Part shown: in pieces, positions 45,876-54,453 of the stretch | Position numbering within the stretch: the stretch's first letter is position 1 | Layout of the letters: every line of letters starts with the position of its first letter | Assembly (NCBI RefSeq): GCF_002351485.1 | Contig: NZ_NWMW01000003.1 | Span: forward strand, 186,001 to 250,000 | Length of the DNA stretch: 64,000 nucleotides | Reading direction: 5' to 3' | DNA from: Sphingomonas spermidinifaciens | GTDB lineage: Bacteria; Pseudomonadota; Alphaproteobacteria; Sphingomonadales; Sphingomonadaceae | Notes under the pieces: model-generated | Databases searched by the model: none | What the model saw: the letters and a program-made list of their open reading frames with translations, nothing else | Told to the model about the DNA's origin: nothing | Translations under genes and position numbers: made by a program

Positions 45876-47213
45876 ATGGCACCACCGCCGCCGGCCAGCG
45901 CGACGATGGACGCAGGGCTTAGCCAGAGCCTGCCCGAAAGTTATCGCACCATTGCGGTGCCGGCGCCCGCTGCCTCGTTCTGGCGGCGGCTGGGGGCGTT
46001 CGCGGGGCCGGGCTATCTGGTCGCGGTCGGTTACATGGACCCCGGCAACTGGGCGACCGACATCGCCGGCGGGTCGGCGTTCGGCTACACGCTCCTGTCG
46101 GTCATCCTCTTCTCCAACCTGATGGCGATGGTGCTCCAGTCGCTGTCCGCCAAGCTCGGGATCGTCGCCGGCCGCGATCTCGCCCAGGCTTGCGCCGAGC
46201 AATATGGTCCGGTCGCACGCTATGTCCTGTGGGCGCTGTGCGAACTGGCGATCATCGCCTGCGACCTGGCCGAGGTGATCGGCACCGCGATCGCGCTGCA
46301 ACTCCTGTTCGGCATTCCGCTCGTCGCCGGCATCGCGATCACGGCGGTCGACGTGATGCTGATCCTCGCGCTCCAGCGCTTCGGGTTCAGGAAGCTCGAG
46401 GCGTTCATCGTCGCGCTGCTCGTCATCATCGCGGGGTGCTTCCTCGCCGAGCTGATCTTCGCGCAGCCCGAATGGGCCGCAGTGGCGGCGGGGCTGGTCC
46501 CCTCGCCGCAGATCGTCACCAACCCGGCGATGCTTTACATCGCCATCGGCATCCTCGGCGCGACGGTGATGCCGCACAATCTCTATCTCCACAGCTCTAT
46601 CGTGCAGACGCGCTCCTTTACGCAGGACGAGGCCGGACGCCGCGACGCGCTGAAGCTTGCGACGATCGATTCGACGGTGGCGCTCGCCCTCGCCTTCTGC
46701 ATCAACGCCTCGATCCTGATCCTGGCGGCCGCCACCTTCCACACCGCCGGCCGCACCGAAGTCGCCGAGATCCAGGAGGCGTATCAGCTCCTCACGCCGA
46801 TGCTTGGCGTCGGCCTCGCCAGCACGCTGTTCGCCGTCGCGCTGCTCGCCTCGGGCCAGAACTCCACGGTGACGGGCACGCTCGCCGGCCAGATCGTGAT
46901 GGAGGGCTTCCTCAAGATCCGGCTACCCGTCTGGCTCCGCCGCCTCGTCACCCGGCTGATCGCGATCGTGCCCGCGGCGGTAGTCGCGGCGCTCTATGGC
47001 GAGAGCGGCACCGCGCAGCTCCTGATCCTCAGCCAGGTCGTACTGAGCCTGCAATTGCCCTTCGCGGTCTGGCCGCTCGTTCGCTTCACCAGCGATCGAA
47101 AGCTGATGGGTGGCTTCGTCAACGGGCCAGTGCTCAAGGTCGTTGCCTGGGCGATCTGCTTCATCGTCATCGGTCTCAACGTGACGCTGCTCGCGCAGAC
47201 GTTTGCTGGCTAA
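45876..47213 (+). CDS. mntH: Nramp-family divalent metal transporter
   Basis: Proton-coupled manganese or iron importer of the inner membrane. The 445-residue protein has an extended N-terminus of about 40 residues, the metal-binding DPGN motif at 55-58 (helix 1) and MPHN at about 231-234 (helix 6), and about 11 helices in all. No MntR- or Fur-type site was recognised in the 114-base upstream gap. Its 3' end overlaps the convergent regulator gene by four bases. Confidence 0.93.
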   Translation: MAPPPPASATMDAGLSQSLPESYRTIAVPAPAASFWRRLGAFAGPGYLVAVGYMDPGNWATDIAGGSAFGYTLLSVILFSNLMAMVLQSLSAKLGIVAGRDLAQACAEQYGPVARYVLWALCELAIIACDLAEVIGTAIALQLLFGIPLVAGIAITAVDVMLILALQRFGFRKLEAFIVALLVIIAGCFLAELIFAQPEWAAVAAGLVPSPQIVTNPAMLYIAIGILGATVMPHNLYLHSSIVQTRSFTQDEAGRRDALKLATIDSTVALALAFCINASILILAAATFHTAGRTEVAEIQEAYQLLTPMLGVGLASTLFAVALLASGQNSTVTGTLAGQIVMEGFLKIRLPVWLRRLVTRLIAIVPAAVVAALYGESGTAQLLILSQVVLSLQLPFAVWPLVRFTSDRKLMGGFVNGPVLKVVAWAICFIVIGLNVTLLAQTFAG

Positions 47214-48592
47214 TCCCCGCCGAACGCAAACGGCGTCATGCCCGCCTCGCGATCGCTGACGATGCGGGTCCTTCCTGACGGCGGGGCGCTCCGCTGCGAG
47301 CAGTCGGGGCGGGTGCAGGCGGTGCAACCGAGGCCGATTGGCATCGCCCGGCCAGCAAGGTCGACGCCGCGCGCCGCGGCGAGGCCGCCTGCTTCCGCCG
47401 CCGCCACGCCGATCGCCACGGCGAACCGCCCGCGCACGCCGCCCACCGGCCCGGCATGCGGCTGCACGCTCCGGGCCATCGTCAGCCAGCGGCCGCCATC
47501 CTCACTCTCGACCAGTTGCGTCACGAGTTCGCCCGGCCGCGCGAGCGCCGCGAACACGTCCCACAGCGGACAGAGCCCGCCCTCGACCAAGGGCGACACG
47601 CTTGCCCCGGCATAGCGTTTCGACACCTGTCCCGCCCGATCCACGCGGAGCATGAAGAAAGGGAGCCCGCGCGCGCCCACCCGCTGCAGCGTCGTCAGCC
47701 GGTGCGCCACCTGCTCGAACCCCGCGCCGAAGCGGCGTTGCAGGAGTTCGACGTCATAGCCCGTCGCCTCGCACGCGCGCAGGAAACGAGCATAGGGCAT
47801 CATCACCGCGGCCGCGAAATAGCCGATGACATGGCGGCGAAGCAGCCGATCGGCGATACGGTCCGACAACCCGGCGCCGCGGACGATCGCATCGACCTCC
47901 CCCTGCACTTCGCCCGCCAGCCGCTCGGCCATGGCAAAGATGCGGCTGGCCGGATCGAGCAGTTCGGACAACTGGAGCTGGCGGGCATGGAGGTCGAGCC
48001 GCTTCAGCCGGTCGGGCATCACCTCGACCGGAAGGATGCGCACCGACAGTTGGTGCCGGGTGCGCAGCCGCTCGGCCAGCGCTTGGCCCAGGTCGCCGTT
48101 TGCGAGGCGAAGCTCGTCGGCGAGCGCTTCAGCTGCCGCGTCGAGATCGGGGAAATGGTTGCGCCAATGCTCGATCGCGCGGCGCACCTCCCGCGCGACG
48201 CGGTCGTGTCCGTCGTCGAGCCCCGCCCCCGCGGCGCCCCGCGAATCGAAAGCGCGCGCGAACGCCTCCGCCCCGCCCGGCGCGCTCGCCAGCCATTCCT
48301 CGAGCTCGCCGCGGTCGATGTCGAGGTCGGCGAACATCGGATCGGCCAGCCGCCGCCGCATCGCCGCCGCGCCGCCGCCCGGCTCGCTCGCCGCCAGCGT
48401 GCGCGCGTCAAAGTCGAACCGCTCGGCCAGCCGCACGAGCAAAGTAGCCGAGATGGGCCGCTGGTTGCGCTCGACGAGGTTGAGATAGCTTGGCGAGATG
48501 TCGAGCGCCTCCGCCATCGCCGCTTGTGTGAGGCCCAGCTGCCGGCGCACGCGGCGGACGGCGTGGCCTGCGATCAGCTTGCGTTCGGCCAT
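47210..48592 (-). CDS. XRE-type regulator of the ScfR/RamB group
   Basis: A 460-residue transcription factor: an N-terminal helix-turn-helix (about 8-60, [30 protein letters not shown] in parts) followed by an IrrE-like central part and a C-terminal DUF2083-type domain. The latter carries a cysteine cluster in [15 protein letters not shown]. Members of this group (ScfR, RamB) govern short-chain fatty-acid or propionate metabolism. The target genes are not visible here. The divergent NUDIX gene is 42 bases away, so its promoter may be controlled by this protein. Confidence 0.88.
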   Translation of the reverse strand: MAERKLIAGHAVRRVRRQLGLTQAAMAEALDISPSYLNLVERNQRPISATLLVRLAERFDFDARTLAASEPGGGAAAMRRRLADPMFADLDIDRGELEEWLASAPGGAEAFARAFDSRGAAGAGLDDGHDRVAREVRRAIEHWRNHFPDLDAAAEALADELRLANGDLGQALAERLRTRHQLSVRILPVEVMPDRLKRLDLHARQLQLSELLDPASRIFAMAERLAGEVQGEVDAIVRGAGLSDRIADRLLRRHVIGYFAAAVMMPYARFLRACEATGYDVELLQRRFGAGFEQVAHRLTTLQRVGARGLPFFMLRVDRAGQVSKRYAGASVSPLVEGGLCPLWDVFAALARPGELVTQLVESEDGGRWLTMARSVQPHAGPVGGVRGRFAVAIGVAAAEAGGLAAARGVDLAGRAMPIGLGCTACTRPDCSQRSAPPSGRTRIVSDREAGMTPFAFGGD

Positions 48593-48634
48593 CGGCTGTG
48601 TCCTTCCCTGTCGCGGCAGAGGCTGGAGGGCAGG

Positions 48635-49225
48635 TTGAGCGAAGTCAATTCTTCACAAGCGCACATCGAGATCGTCGGGCGCGACACGCCCTACCAGGCC
48701 TGGCTCGACGTTGTGCGCCTGCATCTCAGAATCGACGGCGGCACCCCATTTGTGCGCCATGTCGTTCGGCTATGGCACGCGGTCTCGGTGCTGCCCTACG
48801 ATCCGGAGCGGCAGACGGCGCTGGTGATCGAGACGCCGCGCGCGCCGCTGCTCCACATGGGGCATCCGGGACTGGTCGAAGCGATCGCCGGCGCGATCGA
48901 TCGCGACGCCGCGCCCGAGGCGGTCGCCCGCGCCGAGGCGCTGGAGGAAGCAGGCGTCCGGCTGGACGATCTGGCGCATGTCGGCCATGTCTGGACAACG
49001 CCGGGCGCGACGACCGAGCGGCTCGACTATTTCCTCGCCCGCTATACCGCTGCCGACCGGATCGGCACGGGCGGCGGTCTGGCGCACGAAGATGAGCACA
49101 TCGTCGTCCACGAGCGTTCTCTTGTCGATTTGTGGGCGCTCACCCACGATCCAGGCGGTATCGACGGCAAGCTGATGGTGCTGCTTCAGGCGCTGCGCCT
49201 GCGCGAGCCCGACTTGTTCGCGTGA
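48635..49225 (+). CDS. NUDIX-hydrolase-like protein with degenerate Nudix box
   Basis: A 196-residue protein resembling the GDP-mannose/ADP-ribose NUDIX enzymes: a strand VSVLPYDPERQTALVIETPR, a Nudix-box-like stretch (GAIDRDAAPEAVARAEALEE, then AGVRL), and an acidic C-terminal region (HEDEHIVVHE). In the box, Ala stands where the first Glu and the Arg are expected, while the EExG end is intact, so activity is uncertain. TTG 48635 has GGAGGG at 48625-48630 as ribosome site. It is divergent from the ScfR-type gene. Confidence 0.75.
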   Translation: MSEVNSSQAHIEIVGRDTPYQAWLDVVRLHLRIDGGTPFVRHVVRLWHAVSVLPYDPERQTALVIETPRAPLLHMGHPGLVEAIAGAIDRDAAPEAVARAEALEEAGVRLDDLAHVGHVWTTPGATTERLDYFLARYTAADRIGTGGGLAHEDEHIVVHERSLVDLWALTHDPGGIDGKLMVLLQALRLREPDLFA

Positions 49226-49270
49226 AGCGGGTTAGCGCTTGCTTCACCCTGCAACGCTAAAGCGGGGGCC

Positions 49271-50395
49271 ATGACCCGCGTCCTCACCGTCTTCGGCACC
49301 CGGCCGGAAGCCATCAAGCTGTTCCCCGTCGTCGCGGCGCTGCGCGACCAGCCGGGGCTGCACGTCACAACCTGTGTCACCGCACAGCATCGCGGGCTGC
49401 TGGACCAGGTGCTGGAGATTGCCGGGCTGACCCCCGACATAGACCTCGACCTGATGGAGCCGGGCCAGAGCCTTGATCGGCTGACCGCGCGGCTGCTGAC
49501 GGGTCTTGGCGAGGTGATGGATGCCGAACGGCCCGACCGGGTGATCGTGCAGGGCGATACCGCGACCGCGATGGTCGGCGCGCTCGTCGCCTATTACCGC
49601 AAGATCCCCGTCGCGCATGTCGAGGCGGGGCTGCGTTCGGGCGACATCCATCATCCCTGGCCGGAGGAAGTGAACCGCCGCATCGTCGCGCCGATCGCCG
49701 ACCTGCACTTCGCCCCGACCGAAACCGCGGCAAACGCGCTGCGCCGGGAGAATATCGACCCCGCCACGATCCACGTCACCGGCAACACGGTGATCGACGC
49801 GCTCCACTGGACCCGCGCCAGGATCGAGGCGCGGCCCGAACTTGCCGCCGGGCTGGACGACCTCGCGGCACGGTTCGCGGGCAAGCGGATCGTCCTCGTC
49901 ACCACCCATCGGCGCGAGAATTTCGGGGGCGGCATGGAGAATATCGCCCGCGCCATCGCCGCGATCGCCGACCGGCCCGACACGGCGATCGTCTTTCCCT
50001 GTCACCCCAACCCCAATGTGGTGTCGGTGATGGACGCGATGCTGGGCGACCGGCCCAACATCGCGCGGATCGATCCGCTCGACTATCCCCACTTCATCCG
50101 CGCGCTCGACCTGTCGACGATCGTCCTCACCGATTCGGGCGGCGTGCAGGAGGAAGCGCCCGCACTCGGCAAGCCGGTGCTGGTCATGCGCGAGACGACC
50201 GAACGGCCCGAAGGGGTCGAGGCCGGCACCGCGCGGCTCGTCGATACCGACCCGGCGCGTATCGTTTCCGAAATCTTCAGCCTTCTCGGCGACAAGGCGG
50301 CCTATTCCGCGATGGCCCGCGCCCACAATCCGTTCGGCGACGGCCATGCCGCGGCACGGATATCGGAGCTTGTCGCGGATGCCCACCGACGCTGA
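49271..50395 (+). CDS. wecB: UDP-N-acetylglucosamine 2-epimerase
   Basis: Non-hydrolysing epimerase making UDP-ManNAc from UDP-GlcNAc. The 374 residues begin RVLTVFGTRPEAIKLFPVV, with VQGDTATAMVGAL, VAHVEAGLRSGDIHHPWPEE and LTDSGGVQEEAPALGKPVL, all standard. wecC overlaps its 3' end by 17 bases, giving the pair that yields UDP-ManNAcA for surface polysaccharide. Confidence 0.96.
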   Translation: MTRVLTVFGTRPEAIKLFPVVAALRDQPGLHVTTCVTAQHRGLLDQVLEIAGLTPDIDLDLMEPGQSLDRLTARLLTGLGEVMDAERPDRVIVQGDTATAMVGALVAYYRKIPVAHVEAGLRSGDIHHPWPEEVNRRIVAPIADLHFAPTETAANALRRENIDPATIHVTGNTVIDALHWTRARIEARPELAAGLDDLAARFAGKRIVLVTTHRRENFGGGMENIARAIAAIADRPDTAIVFPCHPNPNVVSVMDAMLGDRPNIARIDPLDYPHFIRALDLSTIVLTDSGGVQEEAPALGKPVLVMRETTERPEGVEAGTARLVDTDPARIVSEIFSLLGDKAAYSAMARAHNPFGDGHAAARISELVADAHRR

Positions 50396-51680
50396 ACTGA
50401 AGGTCGCGGTTCTCGGGCTCGGCTATATCGGCCTGCCCACCGCCGCGGTGATCGCCCGCACGGGCGCGCAGGTGCTGGGCATCGACGTGAGCGAAGCGGT
50501 CGTCGAGACGGTCAATTCGGGGCGCGTGCATATCGAGGAAATCGACCTCGACGGCCTCGTCTCAGGCGTGGTCGCACGCGGCAATCTGCGCGCCTCGACG
50601 CTGATCGAACCCGCCGATGTGTTCGTCATCGCGGTGCCGACGCCCTTCGGCGACAATCACGCGCCCGACATCGGCTATGTGCTCAAGGCCGCGACGACGA
50701 TCGCCGCGGCGTTGAAGGCCGGCGACGTCGTCATCCTCGAATCGACCTCGCCCGTCGGCACGACAGAGAAGGTTCGCGACCTGCTGGCGAAGCTCCGCCC
50801 CGACCTGAAGGTGCCGGGCATGGGACCGGGCACGCCCGACATCGCCATCGCCTATTGCCCCGAGCGGGTGCTGCCCGGCCGCATCCTGGTCGAGCTGATC
50901 GACAATGATCGCGTCATCGGCGGCATCACGCCGCGATGCGCGCGCAAGGCCCTGCAATTCTATCGCCGATTCGTGCGCGGCGCGTGCGTCACCACCACCG
51001 CGCGCGCGGCGGAGATGACGAAGCTCACCGAAAACGCCTTTCGCGACGTCAACATCGCCTTCGCCAACGAATTGTCGGTGGTCGCGGGCAATCTCGGCAT
51101 CGACGTTTGGGAGGTCATTCGCCTCGCCAACCGGCACCCGCGGGTCAATATCCTGTCGCCCGGCCCGGGCGTTGGCGGCCACTGCATTGCCGTCGATCCC
51201 TGGTTCCTCGTCCACGGCGACCCGGAGAACACGCCGCTGATCCGCACCGCGCGCGAGGTCAACGATGCGAAGACCGGCTATACGATCGGCCGCGCCGAGG
51301 CGCTGATCGAGGCGATGCCGGCCGTGCCGGTCGCGTGCCTCGGCCTCGCGTTCAAGGCCAATATCGACGATTTCCGCGAAAGCCCGGCGCTCAAGGTGGC
51401 CGCCACCCTCGCCCACCGTTTCGGTGAGCGCGTCCGCATCGTCGAGCCCTATGCCGACGCGCTGCCCAAGGCATTCGACGGCAGCGGCGCCAGCCTGATC
51501 GACATCGATACCGCGCTCGAGACTTGCCCGATCCTGATCGTGCTCGTCGATCACGACGTCTTCCGCTCGGTCCCGCTCGAGGAGCGCGCCAGCAAGCACG
51601 TCTACGACACCCGCGGCATCTGGCCTGACCAGCCGCAGCCGAGCGTCAACGAGGTGCCTTCGATCCGCCTCGCCAGCTAA
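50379..51680 (+). CDS. wecC: UDP-N-acetyl-D-mannosamine dehydrogenase
   Basis: NAD-dependent dehydrogenase oxidising UDP-ManNAc to UDP-ManNAcA. The 433-residue protein has the Rossmann start KVAVLGLGYIGLPTA (about 8-22), TSPVGTTEKVRD, TKLTENAFRDVNIAFANE, and the catalytic Cys269 in GVGGHCIAVDPWF. UDP-glucose dehydrogenases share this build, but pairing with wecB favours WecC. ATG 50379 lies inside wecB. No glycosyltransferase or flippase gene follows, so the final polymer is unknown. Confidence 0.94.
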   Translation: MPTDAELKVAVLGLGYIGLPTAAVIARTGAQVLGIDVSEAVVETVNSGRVHIEEIDLDGLVSGVVARGNLRASTLIEPADVFVIAVPTPFGDNHAPDIGYVLKAATTIAAALKAGDVVILESTSPVGTTEKVRDLLAKLRPDLKVPGMGPGTPDIAIAYCPERVLPGRILVELIDNDRVIGGITPRCARKALQFYRRFVRGACVTTTARAAEMTKLTENAFRDVNIAFANELSVVAGNLGIDVWEVIRLANRHPRVNILSPGPGVGGHCIAVDPWFLVHGDPENTPLIRTAREVNDAKTGYTIGRAEALIEAMPAVPVACLGLAFKANIDDFRESPALKVAATLAHRFGERVRIVEPYADALPKAFDGSGASLIDIDTALETCPILIVLVDHDVFRSVPLEERASKHVYDTRGIWPDQPQPSVNEVPSIRLAS

Positions 51681-51716
51681 AGGAACGCGCCTTCAACAGC
51701 CGCGTTTCGCGGTCAG

Positions 51717-52304
51717 ATGGAGACACTTAGCAACCTCGCCGGATGGATCGCCCCGGCCGCGACGATGATCGCGGCAATGATGACCGCGGCTAATCTGGGC
51801 GCGCGCGTCACCGGCTGGGGATTTGTCGTGTTTGCGGTCGGATCGGTCGCCTGGTCGCTGGTCGGGCTCTCCTCCGGGCAGACCAACCTGCTCCTCACCA
51901 ATGGCTTCCTCACGATCGTCAACCTGGTCGGCATCTGGCGCTGGCTGGGGCGGCAGGCGCGCTACGACAAGGGCGGCGAGCGGGCACAGCGCGACAGCCG
52001 CGACACCGATGCCGAAACCAAGATCGCGCTCGGCACTATCGTCGGCGCGCGCGTCGTCGATCGCGACGGGACCGCGATCGGCCATGTCGCCGACGCGATG
52101 CTCGGCTGCGAGAACCACGCCATCGCCTATCTCGTCATCGGCTGCGGCGGCGTCGGCGGGGTCGGCGAGACGCTGCACGCGGTGGCACCCGACCGGCTGA
52201 GCTTCGGCGAGACACTGCGCTTCGAGGGACGGCGCGAGGATCTTTGCGCATTGCCTGCCCTGGCGCCCGACGACTGGCCGGGACAAAAGCCAGAGGCGGC
52301 CTAG
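51717..52304 (+). CDS. PRC-barrel domain membrane protein
   Basis: A 195-residue protein with two or three hydrophobic helices in the N-terminal half (about 8-30, 35-52 and 60-75), then a charged linker and a PRC-barrel-like part (about 103-165; LGTIVGARVVDRDGTAIGHVAD opens it in two pieces). PRC barrels bind protein partners or metals in photosystem and ribosome maturation proteins. The role here is unknown. Its end overlaps the convergent transpeptidase gene by four bases. Confidence 0.75.
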   Translation: METLSNLAGWIAPAATMIAAMMTAANLGARVTGWGFVVFAVGSVAWSLVGLSSGQTNLLLTNGFLTIVNLVGIWRWLGRQARYDKGGERAQRDSRDTDAETKIALGTIVGARVVDRDGTAIGHVADAMLGCENHAIAYLVIGCGGVGGVGETLHAVAPDRLSFGETLRFEGRREDLCALPALAPDDWPGQKPEAA

Positions 52305-53146
52305 TTCGCGCCGCGGGCGCCGTAGCCTTGAGCGAAGACGGCGTCATAGGAGACAAAGGACGCGGTTTCCGCCGCCAGTTCGATCCGCGGCGCGGCGCTT
52401 TCATCGCCCGCGCGCGCGGCATCGTCGTGGCGCAGGGCGCTGCCGGCATCGGCCACCAGCACCGGCGCGACGGGTGCTGCGGGTCGCGAAGCCCGCGCCA
52501 CCTGCACCGGCGGCAACTCGCGCGGCTGCTGGCGCGCGGGCCCGCCCGGCAGGTCTGCCACCACGCGAACCGCCCCGCCCATGTCGGTGATCGCATAGAG
52601 CTGTTTGGCGAATGCGGCCGGAAAGCGGATGCAGCCGTGCGAAGCGGGATAGCCCGGCAGCTGCCCCGCATGGAGCGCGATGCCCGTCCACGTCAGCCGC
52701 TGCATATAGGGCATCGGCGCATTCGAGTAGAGGTTCGACCGGTGGAAGACCTTCTTCTGAAGAATGGTGAACTCGCCCACGGGCGTCGATTTGCCCGGCT
52801 TGCCGGTGGAGACGGTCGAGACTCCAATCAGGGCGCCGCCGCGATAGACATAGGCAACCTGGTCCGCGAGACTGATGACGATCGCAACGGCGCCCGCGCC
52901 CCCACGATCGGCCCAGACATGCTCGCCATTCCGCAGCGATTGCGCTCGCGATTCGAGGTCGGGAAGTTGCGCATATGCAGGCAACGAACCCCCAGTGATC
53001 AGGATCAGCAGGCCCGCAATCAACGCCCCGGTGCGCCGCAACCTTCGTGCCGATGTCGGCGAGTCGTGGTCACAGCGGGACGAACTCGCAGCCGAGGCCA
53101 AGTCAAGTCCCCGCTTTTGCAGCCCCATCATGCTATACGCTCGCAT
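52301..53146 (-). CDS. L,D-transpeptidase (YkuD family)
   Basis: Cross-links or modifies peptidoglycan or anchors proteins to it. The 281-residue protein has a charged 38-residue cytoplasmic leader, one hydrophobic segment (about 39-58, ending AYAQ) and the YkuD domain with STGKPGKSTPVGEF, His159 in ALHAG and the catalytic SHGCIR at 169-174. A disordered Ala/Pro-rich tail follows. The long leader may mean that a later Met (residue 6 or 7) is the true start. Confidence 0.9.
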   Translation of the reverse strand: MRAYSMMGLQKRGLDLASAASSSRCDHDSPTSARRLRRTGALIAGLLILITGGSLPAYAQLPDLESRAQSLRNGEHVWADRGGAGAVAIVISLADQVAYVYRGGALIGVSTVSTGKPGKSTPVGEFTILQKKVFHRSNLYSNAPMPYMQRLTWTGIALHAGQLPGYPASHGCIRFPAAFAKQLYAITDMGGAVRVVADLPGGPARQQPRELPPVQVARASRPAAPVAPVLVADAGSALRHDDAARAGDESAAPRIELAAETASFVSYDAVFAQGYGARGAN

Positions 53147-53178
53147 ATGCCAAGACCAATGTTGGGGCTTAGCTCATC

Positions 53179-53895
53179 GTGAACGATTTGTTAACCGGAA
53201 CCGCGTCCCGGCGAGGGATGCTGCGCGCGGGCGGGATCGCCGCTGCCGCGCTGTTCGTGCCGGGCTGCATGCGCCAGCCGCTCCAGTCGGTAAGCAGCCT
53301 CGGCGCCAAGCCTGTGCCGCAGCCTGCGCCGGTGCCCCAGCCGACTCCTGTCGCTGCCGCCCCTGCCCCGCTCCCGCGCGTGCCGGGCGTCGCGCAGGCA
53401 CTGGTCGAGCGCGCCGTCGCCGCGCGCGACGCCAATGCCGGCCAGCTTCGCCAGCGCGACCGCATCGCGATCATCGACTTCACCCCTGCCTCGTACCGCT
53501 CGCGCCTCGCCCTCGTCGATCTCGCCAATGGACGCGTCGACAAGCTCCTGGTGGCGCACGGCATCGGATCTGACCCCGGCCACACCTCTTTCCTCCAGCG
53601 TTTCTCGAACGACGACGGGTCCGAGGCGACGTGCGAAGGCGCGTTCATCGCCAGCGACTATTATGTCGGTCAGCACGGGCGGTCGCAGCGGCTGGTCGGG
53701 CTCGATCCCACCAATTCGAACGCGCTCGCCCGCGCTATCGTCATTCACGCCGCCTGGTATGCGAACAAGGACATGCTGACGACGCACGGCAAGCTCGGCC
53801 GCAGCCAGGGCTGTTTCGCGGTCGGCGAAGCCGAGTTGCAACGGGTGTTCGACCATCTGGGCGAGGGTGCGCTGGTCTACGCCGCCAAGAGCTAA
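53179..53895 (+). CDS. Murein L,D-transpeptidase-like protein, Tat-type or lipoprotein leader
   Basis: A 238-residue exported protein. Its leader contains TASRRGMLRAGGIAAAALFVPGC, in parts: a twin-arginine motif (SRRGML) and a lipobox-like end (VPGC), so it is probably a Tat lipoprotein. A Pro/Ala linker leads to a catalytic domain with IVIHAAWYAN and GRSQGCFAV, the YkuD_2-type active-site pattern with His and Cys. It starts 32 bases from the divergent YkuD gene, so two peptidoglycan enzymes flank one promoter region. Confidence 0.82.
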   Translation: MNDLLTGTASRRGMLRAGGIAAAALFVPGCMRQPLQSVSSLGAKPVPQPAPVPQPTPVAAAPAPLPRVPGVAQALVERAVAARDANAGQLRQRDRIAIIDFTPASYRSRLALVDLANGRVDKLLVAHGIGSDPGHTSFLQRFSNDDGSEATCEGAFIASDYYVGQHGRSQRLVGLDPTNSNALARAIVIHAAWYANKDMLTTHGKLGRSQGCFAVGEAELQRVFDHLGEGALVYAAKS

Positions 53896-53940
53896 TACGC
53901 TTTATGGGCAGGTTTTTTTGTCCGCCCTACGTTCCGGCGG

Positions 53941-54453
53941 ATGAGCGAAGCCGACGAACTCTCCCCAGCCCTTCCCGACGATGTCGAAACGCTGGCCGCC
54001 CGCGTGCTCGATCTGGCCGATTCGCGTGACTGGCGACTCGCTACCGCCGAAAGCTGCACCGGCGGCCTGCTCGCCTCGCTGCTGACCGATGTCGAGGGCA
54101 AGTCGAGCGCGTTCGAGCGCGGCTTCGTCACCTATTCGATCGAGGCGAAATGCGAGTTGCTCCATCTCGCCCGCGACATGGTCGAGCGGTGCAACGCCGT
54201 CAGCCATGACGTCGCCGTCGCAATGGCCGATGGCGCGCTCGCGGCGAGCCGGGCACAGGTCGCCGTCGCGATCACCGGCTTTGCGGGCGCGGGCGGCCCC
54301 GACGACGAAACGGGCCTCGTCCACTTCGGCTGCGCCCGGGTGGACGGCGAAACGATGCACCGCGCGGAACATTTCGGTGATATCGGACGCGGACCCACGC
54401 GGATCGCCGCGGTGCGCGTGGCGCTGAAGATGTTCGAGGAGGCGCTTTCTTGA
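53941..54453 (+). CDS. pncC: Nicotinamide-nucleotide amidase (CinA C-terminal family)
   Basis: Deamidates nicotinamide mononucleotide to nicotinate mononucleotide, salvaging NAD precursors. The 170-residue single-domain CinA protein shows the catalytic TAESCTGGLLASLLT (about 35-49), VEGKSSAFERGFVTYS and VAVAITGFAGAGGP. Length matches PncC rather than full CinA. Its stop overlaps the TTG start of nadE, so two NAD genes are coupled. Confidence 0.93.
   Translation: MSEADELSPALPDDVETLAARVLDLADSRDWRLATAESCTGGLLASLLTDVEGKSSAFERGFVTYSIEAKCELLHLARDMVERCNAVSHDVAVAMADGALAASRAQVAVAITGFAGAGGPDDETGLVHFGCARVDGETMHRAEHFGDIGRGPTRIAAVRVALKMFEEALS

Noticed and set aside
53896..53940. Terminator after the YkuD_2-like gene
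   Set aside because: A T-run exists near 53912-53919, but the flanking GGGC and GCCC arms are short and separated by the T-run itself.
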